Assembly (NCBI GenBank): GCA_903933815.1 | Contig: CAIZLN010000152.1 | Span: 1-39,596 of the forward strand | Direction: 5' to 3' | Source of the DNA: an uncultured Solirubrobacterales bacterium | GTDB taxonomy: Bacteria; Actinomycetota; Thermoleophilia; Solirubrobacterales; 70-9 | DNA: 39,596 nucleotides | Part shown: one piece after another, positions 31,831 through 37,922 of the stretch | Layout of the letters: each line of letters begins with the position of its first letter | How positions within the stretch are numbered: position 1 is the stretch's first letter | Program-made: the position numbers and the translations under genes | Notes under the pieces: generated by a model | The model's input: only the letters and a program-made list of their open reading frames with translations | Databases searched by the model: none | Told to the model about the DNA's origin: nothing

Positions 31831-32554
31831 GCCGATGATGGAACAGGGAACCTCGACAACCAGCCTCAACGAGTCCAGAACACGCTTCGACGAAGAAGCC
31901 GTGGCAGCAATGCTCGAGCCAAAGACAGCCGGGGAGGTTCTCGAATGGGCTTTCGGCGAGTTCGGTCAGGACATGTACATCGCCTGCTCGTTCCAGAAGA
32001 CGAGCTCTGTCGTGATGCAACTGGCGACCGCGATCAACCCCTCTGCCCGGTTCTTCTACCTCGACACCGACGTGCTCTTCCCCGAGACCTACGAGACCCG
32101 CGACCGTCTGGCCGAGCACTTCGGGGTCGAGTTCGAACGGTGGCACAACATCTCCCTGGAGGAGCAGTCCAGGGTCTACGGCGACCGCCTCTGGAAGACC
32201 GACCCGGATGCCTGCTGCGGCCTGCGCAAGGTCGAGCCGATGCGAAGGGCCCTCTCTACCGTAGACTGCTGGGCTTCCGGCATCCGCCGCGAGGATTCAG
32301 CCGCCCGGGCAAGCGCTCCGAAGTTCGCCTGGGACAAGCGTTTCAGCCTCTGGAAGATCAACCCCCTGGCCGACTGGTCCGAGCGGGATGTCTGGAATCA
32401 CCTGAATGAACACAACGTCCCCTACAACCCTCTCCACGACCAGGGCTACCCCTCGATCGGATGCACCCACTGCACCCGGCCAGTGGCACCGGGGCAGTCA
32501 GCCCGCGACGGTCGCTGGTCCGGCTCCGGCAAGACGGAGTGTGGGATCAACTGA
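31814..32554 (+). CDS. cysH: Thioredoxin-dependent APS/PAPS reductase with 4Fe-4S cluster
   Basis: This 246-residue enzyme reduces adenylyl sulfate (or PAPS) to sulfite using thioredoxin. The adenylyl-binding core shows IACSFQKTSSVVM and FFYLDTDVLFPETYE. DACCGLRKVEP and CTHCTRP provide the CC...CxxC ligands of the [4Fe-4S] cluster that mark APS-type reductases. The catalytic cysteine is in the C-terminal KTECGIN, where most family members end ECGLH. The GTG start at 31814 overlaps sulfite reductase by 17 nt. An ATG at 31835, just after that stop, is an alternative, and neither has an ideal ribosome site. It is co-transcribed with its neighbours. Confidence 0.93.
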   Translation: MSAQSEPMMEQGTSTTSLNESRTRFDEEAVAAMLEPKTAGEVLEWAFGEFGQDMYIACSFQKTSSVVMQLATAINPSARFFYLDTDVLFPETYETRDRLAEHFGVEFERWHNISLEEQSRVYGDRLWKTDPDACCGLRKVEPMRRALSTVDCWASGIRREDSAARASAPKFAWDKRFSLWKINPLADWSERDVWNHLNEHNVPYNPLHDQGYPSIGCTHCTRPVAPGQSARDGRWSGSGKTECGIN

Positions 32555-32610
32555 GGTCCCTTTTTCGTACCTTCCCTGTCAACAAATACCTAAACGGATG
32601 AGCTGAACAC

Positions 32611-33678
32611 ATGAGCGAATTAAACCTGACCCTTTCCGAACGCCAGACAGCCGACTTCGAGATGATCGGCAACGGTGGCTTCGCCCCCCTCAGTGGTTTC
32701 CAGGGCTCCGAAGACTGGCGCAATATCTGTGGACAGATGCGGACCGCAGAAGGCGACTACTGGCCAATCCCGATCACCCTGCCGACCGACCTTGAGTGTG
32801 AGGTCGGAGACGTGGTTTCCCTGTCTTCCGACGAAGGCAAGCCACTCGGACGGATCAATGTGAACGAGATCTTCGACCGGGATGTCAAGTACGAAGCCGA
32901 GACGGTCTACGGCACGACCGACGAGAACCACCCCGGTGTTGCCGCGATCTACGAAGAGGGCAACCGCTGCATCGCCGGCCCGATCGAGGTCGATGCCCTG
33001 CCGGACCACGAGGAGGCCTTCATGCGCCGCTACCTCACCCCGGCCGAGTCGAAGAAAGAGTTCGCCGATCGTGGCTGGAAGAAGATCGTCGCCTTTCAGA
33101 CCCGCAACCCGATCCACCGGGCCCATGAATATCTCACCAAGGCCGCCCTGGAGACCTGCGACGGGCTTTTCATCCACCCGTTGATCGGCAAGACCAAGGC
33201 CGGAGATATCCCGGCCGACGTTCGCATGCGCTGCTACGAGGTCCTGATGGAGGATTACTACCCGAACGACCGCGTGGTACTCGGAGTCAAGCCGGCCAAG
33301 ATGCACTACGCCGGCCCCCGCGAAGCAGTGCTGCACGCGATCATCCGCCGCAATTATGGAGCAACCCACTTCATTGTCGGCCGTGACCACGCTGGTGCCG
33401 GTGACTACTACGGCACCTACGACGCCCAGCAGATATTCGAGACGATAGATATCGACGAACTCGGAATTGAGCCTTTGATGTTCGAACACACTTTCTGGTG
33501 TCACAAGTGCGAAGGCCTTGCTTCCGGCAAGACCTGCCCTCACGACGCCGATTCCCACCTGTTCCTTTCCGGCACCAAGGTTCGTGAGATGCTCGGCAAC
33601 GGCGAAATGCCGCCGCCCGAGTTCTCCCGGCCCGAAGTCGCCCAGATCCTGATCGACGCTTACAAGGAGGACAACTGA
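32611..33678 (+). CDS. sat: ATP sulfurylase (sulfate adenylyltransferase), short N-terminus
   Basis: This 355-residue enzyme forms APS from ATP and sulfate. The active-site motif QTRNPIHRAHEY is at 163-174 and GRDHAGAGDYYG at about 258-269. A zinc-type cysteine set (CHKCEGLASGKTC) lies near the C-terminus, as in bacterial and archaeal Sat. The chain starts almost directly at TLSERQTADFEMIGNGGF. The usual leading PHGG segment of about 30 residues is absent, and an in-frame TGA at 32599 rules out a longer start. The 56-bp gap before it has a possible AT-rich promoter but no clear ribosome site. It is followed 2 nt later by the APS kinase gene. Confidence 0.94.
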   Translation: MSELNLTLSERQTADFEMIGNGGFAPLSGFQGSEDWRNICGQMRTAEGDYWPIPITLPTDLECEVGDVVSLSSDEGKPLGRINVNEIFDRDVKYEAETVYGTTDENHPGVAAIYEEGNRCIAGPIEVDALPDHEEAFMRRYLTPAESKKEFADRGWKKIVAFQTRNPIHRAHEYLTKAALETCDGLFIHPLIGKTKAGDIPADVRMRCYEVLMEDYYPNDRVVLGVKPAKMHYAGPREAVLHAIIRRNYGATHFIVGRDHAGAGDYYGTYDAQQIFETIDIDELGIEPLMFEHTFWCHKCEGLASGKTCPHDADSHLFLSGTKVREMLGNGEMPPPEFSRPEVAQILIDAYKEDN

Positions 33679-33680
33679 AC

Positions 33681-34232
33681 ATGTCAGAAGAAAAAGGATT
33701 CACCCTCTGGTTCACCGGACTCTCCGGAGCCGGCAAGACCACCATCTCCCACATCCTCGAAGAGCAGCTCCGTGCCCGTGGCTCGAAGCTCGAGATCCTC
33801 GATGGTGACGTGGTTCGCGAGAACCTCTCGAAGGGCCTCGGCTTCTCGAAGGAAGATCGCGACACCAACATCCGTCGCATCGCCTTCGTGGCAGATCTGC
33901 TCTCGCGCAACGGCACCCCGGTGATCACCGCCGCGATCTCGCCCTACCGCTCGATCCGTGACGAAGCTCGCGAGATGATGGGCGACCGGTTCATCGAGGT
34001 CTACATCGAAGCCTCGGTTGACGCCTGCGCCGAACGGGATGTCAAGGGGCTCTACGCCAAGGCGTTCTCCGGTGAGATCAAGGAGTTCACCGGCGTCTCG
34101 GACCCGTACGAGGAGCCGCTCAACGCCGAGGTCACGATCAAGACCGAAGAGGAAGAGCCGGCTGAGTCGGCTGCGAAGCTGATCGCCTACCTCGAAGAGC
34201 GCGATCTGATTCCCGCCGCAGTCAGTTCGTAG
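33681..34232 (+). CDS. cysC: APS kinase (adenylyl-sulfate kinase)
   Basis: This 183-residue kinase phosphorylates APS to PAPS. The P-loop GLSGAGKT is at 13-20. ILDGDVVRENLSKGLGFSKE and DRDTNIRRI bind APS, and RDVKGLYAKAFSGEIKEFTG is the lid region. The length is typical for stand-alone CysC. AAGGAGGACAACTGA, which includes the end of sat, provides the ribosome site, so translation is coupled. It is the last gene of the sulfur run and is followed by a strong terminator. Since the CysH here looks APS-type, PAPS may serve sulfation or a dual-specific reductase. Confidence 0.95.
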   Translation: MSEEKGFTLWFTGLSGAGKTTISHILEEQLRARGSKLEILDGDVVRENLSKGLGFSKEDRDTNIRRIAFVADLLSRNGTPVITAAISPYRSIRDEAREMMGDRFIEVYIEASVDACAERDVKGLYAKAFSGEIKEFTGVSDPYEEPLNAEVTIKTEEEEPAESAAKLIAYLEERDLIPAAVSS

Positions 34233-34291
34233 CGAATCGCTCTGCCTGGCAGTTGCCGACTGGAGAACAGTCGAATCTGTCAACCGGACTG

Positions 34292-34324
34292 AAAAAGGAC
34301 GGGCCCTCGGGCCCGTCCTTTTTT
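34292..34324. terminator. Rho-independent terminator of the sulfur-assimilation operon
   Basis: GGACGGGCC pairs with GGCCCGTCC around a CTCG loop, with five A before and six T after. It is symmetric enough to work in both directions. The following 178 bp before the fumarase gene hold no gene. CATAAT at 34432-34437 is a weak -10 candidate without a good -35. Confidence 0.9.
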
Positions 34325-34502
34325 GTCAGTCAATCGGATGGGAAGGTCTCTGAGCGATGCCTCCGGGCTTCCCTTGGAAGGTTCAGCCAACCGGGAATCT
34401 GAATCTGTGGAAAGATCCTGAGCACCTGAGCCATAATCCGGCCTTGGCAATCTTTCAGCAAAGCTTGAAATCAGCCCCCAGCCCCCACTCGAAAGGCACT
34501 TG

Positions 34503-36071
34503 ATGTCAGCAAAGAAGCCCTCCTCCCGCGCTCCAAAGGTTCTCAAGCTACCCATCGGCCTGAAGGCCAAGGGCGAGCGCAAAGAGTTCGACAGCCTCGG
34601 TGACGTTATGGTGCCTGCCAACCGCTACTGGGGTGCCCAGACACAGCGGAGCCTCATCCACTTCAACATCGGCAACGACCGGATGCCCCATGAGGTTTAC
34701 CACGCCTACGGCTATGTCAAGAAGGCTGCCGCAATCGTCAACACCAAGCACGGTCGACTTCCGAAGTGGAAGGGCAACCTGATCCAGAAGGTCTGTGATG
34801 AAGTCATCACCGGCCAGCTTGACGAGGACTTCCCCCTCTACGTCTGGCAGACCGGATCGGGCACCCAGTCCAACATGAATGTCAACGAGGTGGTTTCGAA
34901 CCGCTGCATCCAGCTGGTGGGTGGCAAGCTTGGAAGCCAGGAGCCGATCCACCCCAACGACCACGTGAACATGGGTCAGTCGTCCAACGACACCTTTCCT
35001 ACTGCCATGCACATTGCGGCCTACACAATGGCGACGGAAAAGACTATCCCGGCCCTGAAGCGACTCCAGAAGGCACTGGAAAAGAAGTCACGCCAGTGGG
35101 ACTCTGTTGTCAAGATCGGCCGGACGCACCTTGAGGACGCGACCCCACTGACTGTCGGTCAGGAATGGTCCGGCTACGCTGGCGCTCTCGGAGATGCCAT
35201 TGCCGACGTCGAGCACGCCACCAGCGGCCTGTTGCGGCTGGCCATGGGAGGCACCGCCGTTGGCACGGGCCTGAACTCACCGGTCGGGTTCGGCGACGAA
35301 GTGGCGGCATCCATTGCCAAGCTCACCGGCTACCGCTTCCGGACGGCAGAAAACAAGTTTGCGGCTCAAGGCACCCTGGACCGGATGGTTCGGGCACATG
35401 CCTCACTCAAAGCGGCATCGGTGACTCTCTACAAGATCGCCAACGACATGCGTTGGCTGGGATCGGGACCTCGTACCGGACTGATGGAGCTGACCCTTCC
35501 GTCAAACGAGCCGGGCTCCTCAATCATGCCGGGCAAGGTGAACCCCACTCAGGCCGAGGCGATGCTGATGGTCTGCATCCAGATCATGAGCTCCGATGTC
35601 GCTGTGCAGATGGGTGGTGCCGAGGGCAACTTCGAGCTCAACGCATTCCGTCCTGTCCTCATCAACAACTACCTCCACTCGGCGCTGATCATGGCCGACA
35701 TGTGCGATCACTTCCGTGAGTTCATGATCGAGGGTGCCAAGCTCAACAGGCCGAAGATCAAGGAGAACATCGAGAAGTCGGTCATGATGGTGACGGCGCT
35801 GTCGCCCATCATCGGCTACGACCAGGCATCAGTTATCTCTCACTACGCCATCGATAACGACCTCACGCTTCGCGAAGCGGCACTCAAGAACGGTGTCACC
35901 GAGGAACTCTACGACCGGGTCGTAGTGCCGATCAACATGACCAGGCCCGATGGTGCCAAGCCAAAGGCCAAGTCCCGCAAGAAGGCTGCCCCGCGGAAGG
36001 CTGCCACTCCCCGAAAGAAGGCCTCTCCCCGTAAGGCCGCGCCCCGTAAGAAGGGTGGAACAAAGTCGTGA
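34503..36071 (+). CDS. fumC: Class II fumarate hydratase with basic H1-like C-terminal tail
   Basis: This 522-residue enzyme interconverts fumarate and malate. Family motifs are TGSGTQSNMNVNEV, HPNDHVNMGQSSNDTFPTAM, the catalytic GRTHLEDATPLTVGQE and the signature GSSIMPGKVNP. The enzyme body ends near DRVVVPINMTRP, as class II fumarases do. About 38 residues follow that are almost only Lys, Arg, Ala, Pro and Ser, with repeats of the form PRKKASPRKAAPRKK. Such tails are typical of histone-H1-like proteins and are not part of known fumarases. The N-terminus also has a short basic extension (SAKKPSSRAPKVLKLPIG). The start is ATG at 34503 after a weak AAAGG. The TGA overlaps the aquaporin GTG start. 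Confidence 0.93.
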   Translation: MSAKKPSSRAPKVLKLPIGLKAKGERKEFDSLGDVMVPANRYWGAQTQRSLIHFNIGNDRMPHEVYHAYGYVKKAAAIVNTKHGRLPKWKGNLIQKVCDEVITGQLDEDFPLYVWQTGSGTQSNMNVNEVVSNRCIQLVGGKLGSQEPIHPNDHVNMGQSSNDTFPTAMHIAAYTMATEKTIPALKRLQKALEKKSRQWDSVVKIGRTHLEDATPLTVGQEWSGYAGALGDAIADVEHATSGLLRLAMGGTAVGTGLNSPVGFGDEVAASIAKLTGYRFRTAENKFAAQGTLDRMVRAHASLKAASVTLYKIANDMRWLGSGPRTGLMELTLPSNEPGSSIMPGKVNPTQAEAMLMVCIQIMSSDVAVQMGGAEGNFELNAFRPVLINNYLHSALIMADMCDHFREFMIEGAKLNRPKIKENIEKSVMMVTALSPIIGYDQASVISHYAIDNDLTLREAALKNGVTEELYDRVVVPINMTRPDGAKPKAKSRKKAAPRKAATPRKKASPRKAAPRKKGGTKS

Positions 36072-36865
36072 GCGAGGCCCCGGCTGGCAAGTCGGCGCTG
36101 GAAGCTGAGGTCGGAAACCGTCAGTTTTCGGCATCCTGGACCAGCGATGAGCACAGGATGCGCAGGCTTCTGGCTGAGTTCATCGGCACCTTCGGCCTGA
36201 TGTTCGTGCTGTCGGCCGGGGCTGCGATCCTCGTCAAGTACGGAGGAGGGAGCCCGCCGTCGTACGCAGTAGCGCTGATTCTCTCGGCGTTCGCAGCCCT
36301 GTGGCTGATGGTCGCCATATTCTTTCTTGGCGATATCTCGGCCCACTTCAACCCCGCAATGACTCTGGCATTCACCCTGAGGGGCGACATGGGATGGGTT
36401 ATGGCAGGCGTTTACTGGGTCGTTCAGTTCGCCGCCGCGATCGCCGGTGCGCTCGTCGCCAAATGGTTCTTCGGGCCACTTGGCAACCTCGCCGCAACCC
36501 GTCCCCCCGACGGGATGGCCATGGAATCTGTCGTGTTCGAAGCCCTGATCACCTTCGGACTGGTGCTGATGGTCCTCGGCATGGCCAACGGACCGAAGCT
36601 GAGCGGTGCTTATGTACCTTTCGCGGTGGCCGCTTACATCATGGCTCTGGGTTCGCTTGGCGGGCCATTTGAGGGTGCGGCGATGAATCCGGCCCGGGCG
36701 CTCGGCCCGGACGTGGCACTCTGGGATCTCGGTACCTGGTGGGTGTATCTGGTCGGCCCGAGCGCCGGAGCAGCTCTCGCCGTTGTCGTCGCCAAGATCC
36801 TTCGGGGTCCGGCCAAGGCACAGGAAGCCCGCGCCGCCATGGGAGATCCGACAGCCACCGACTAG
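36068..36865 (+). CDS. Aquaporin / MIP-family channel
   Basis: This 265-residue channel has the six-helix MIP layout. RRLLAEFIGTFGLMFVL opens the first helix, and the two NPA boxes are in AHFNPAMTLAF and GAAMNPARALGPDV, each preceded by the expected re-entrant loop. It passes water or small solutes across the membrane. A soluble N-terminus of about 35 residues precedes helix 1. The start GTG overlaps the fumarase stop as GTGA, so translation is coupled. The selectivity-filter residues were not assigned, so water versus glycerol versus other solutes is undecided. Confidence 0.92.
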   Translation: MSEAPAGKSALEAEVGNRQFSASWTSDEHRMRRLLAEFIGTFGLMFVLSAGAAILVKYGGGSPPSYAVALILSAFAALWLMVAIFFLGDISAHFNPAMTLAFTLRGDMGWVMAGVYWVVQFAAAIAGALVAKWFFGPLGNLAATRPPDGMAMESVVFEALITFGLVLMVLGMANGPKLSGAYVPFAVAAYIMALGSLGGPFEGAAMNPARALGPDVALWDLGTWWVYLVGPSAGAALAVVVAKILRGPAKAQEARAAMGDPTATD

Positions 36866-36942
36866 TTTGCCGGCTCCCCTCACCCTTCTTTCCGGCCCGT
36901 CCGGCTCGTGATGAACCCCGAACGATTCCGGCTCAGGATGCC

Positions 36943-37749
36943 TCAGGGACGCGGCGGGACTTCCGGCTCTCCGAGGCCATAGGTGTTGTAGTCACCGAAC
37001 TTGCTGAAGGTCTTGTGGGTCGGGCCGTGGTAATCGGATGATGCCGTCGCGCTGATACCGAGCTCCCGGGCCAGGCTCAGCAGGTGGGCGGTCTGCTCCT
37101 TCGAGTGTGGTGGGTAGTAGACCTCGATTCCACCTATGTCGAGTGCCCGGATCAGACGTTCCACCTTCTCGGGATCCTTGATGTCCCAGTAGGGGTGGGC
37201 GATGACCGGTACGCCGCCGGCCTCCCTGATCGTGGCGCAGGCCTCGTCAGCATCGGGCCAGGTGCGGGAGACAAACGCCTTGGCCCCGGGTACGAGATAT
37301 TCCTCAAAGAACGGGCCCATGTTGTCGGCCGCCCCGGCGGCGTGGGCGATGTGAGGCCGCCCGATTGCGTCGGCGGCTCCCGCTTCCCGAATCGCATCCT
37401 CAATGGTGATGTCAAAACCAAAACCGCGCAGGTTCTCGATGATCTGCTCGGCCCGCTCGCGGCGCTCCTGCTGCGCCCGGTCGCAGGCCGGCCCCATTTT
37501 CTCCAGGTCAATCCAGTAGCCGCAGATATGGAGGTCCTCGGCATATTCGTGGACCGAGGACATCTCGATTGCCGGCACGATCTCGACGCCAAGGCGCTTT
37601 CCGGCCTCGATCGCGGCAGGTACACCGGCGACCCCGTCGTGGTCGGTCAGGGCGAGCACCTCAACCCCGGCCTCGGCTGCCTTTTCAACTACCTCGGCCG
37701 GGGGAAGCTGGCCATCTGACACGGTGGAGTGACTCTGAAGTTCAATCAT
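36943..37749 (-). CDS. PHP-domain phosphoesterase (RNase AM / nucleoside-3',5'-bisphosphate phosphatase-like)
   Basis: This 268-residue stand-alone PHP protein most resembles the YciV/TrpH family, whose members degrade 5' ends of RNA or remove the 3'-phosphate of PAP. The metal-binding motifs are ELQSHSTVSDG (3-13), ALTDHDGV (33-40), IEMS (E62), GRPHIAHA, VIAHPYWD and SDYHG. The first motif is QxH instead of the usual HxH. The ATG has TATTCT exactly 6 nt upstream on the minus strand, so it is apparently leaderless. It converges on the fumarase-aquaporin pair. The sulfur-assimilation genes 3 kb away would produce PAP if PAPS is used, which fits a PAP-phosphatase role. That link is inference. 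Confidence 0.86.
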   Translation of the reverse strand: MIELQSHSTVSDGQLPPAEVVEKAAEAGVEVLALTDHDGVAGVPAAIEAGKRLGVEIVPAIEMSSVHEYAEDLHICGYWIDLEKMGPACDRAQQERRERAEQIIENLRGFGFDITIEDAIREAGAADAIGRPHIAHAAGAADNMGPFFEEYLVPGAKAFVSRTWPDADEACATIREAGGVPVIAHPYWDIKDPEKVERLIRALDIGGIEVYYPPHSKEQTAHLLSLARELGISATASSDYHGPTHKTFSKFGDYNTYGLGEPEVPPRP

Positions 37750-37755
37750 CCAGCG

Positions 37756-37761
37756 AGAATA
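37756..37761 (-). promoter_or_regulatory. -10 element of leaderless PHP-protein gene
   Basis: TATTCT on the minus strand is 6 nt from the ATG at 37749. Confidence 0.5.
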
Positions 37762-37910
37762 TGGGAAGTGGTCACTGCCTGGCCCCTCAGATTCCCTCGT
37801 TCACCAGAACCGGGCGGCCAGGGTCGGGTGTGGCTGCTGCAACGGGACCGCCGAAAAACAACGAAGGTCCGATCGCTGGTACCGGGGCGCGAGGCACGGC
37901 CCTTCCAGAA

Positions 37911-37916
37911 TAGAAT
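37911..37916 (+). promoter_or_regulatory. -10 element of leaderless biotin-carboxylase gene
   Basis: TAGAAT is followed by exactly 6 nt and the ATG at 37923. No -35 hexamer close to TTGACA is visible upstream. Confidence 0.55.
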
Positions 37917-37922
37917 CGGCTG

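Noticed and set aside
29932-31869. A 645-codon open frame on the minus strand opposite sulfite reductase
   Set aside because: It mirrors the high-GC codon pattern of the recognisable sulfite reductase and has no domain motifs or ribosome site. It is a shadow frame.
35909-36883. Long minus-strand frame opposite the fumarase end and aquaporin
   Set aside because: The translation is His/Gly/Arg-rich and repetitive, as expected from antisense reading of membrane-protein codons. The plus-strand aquaporin has both NPA boxes.
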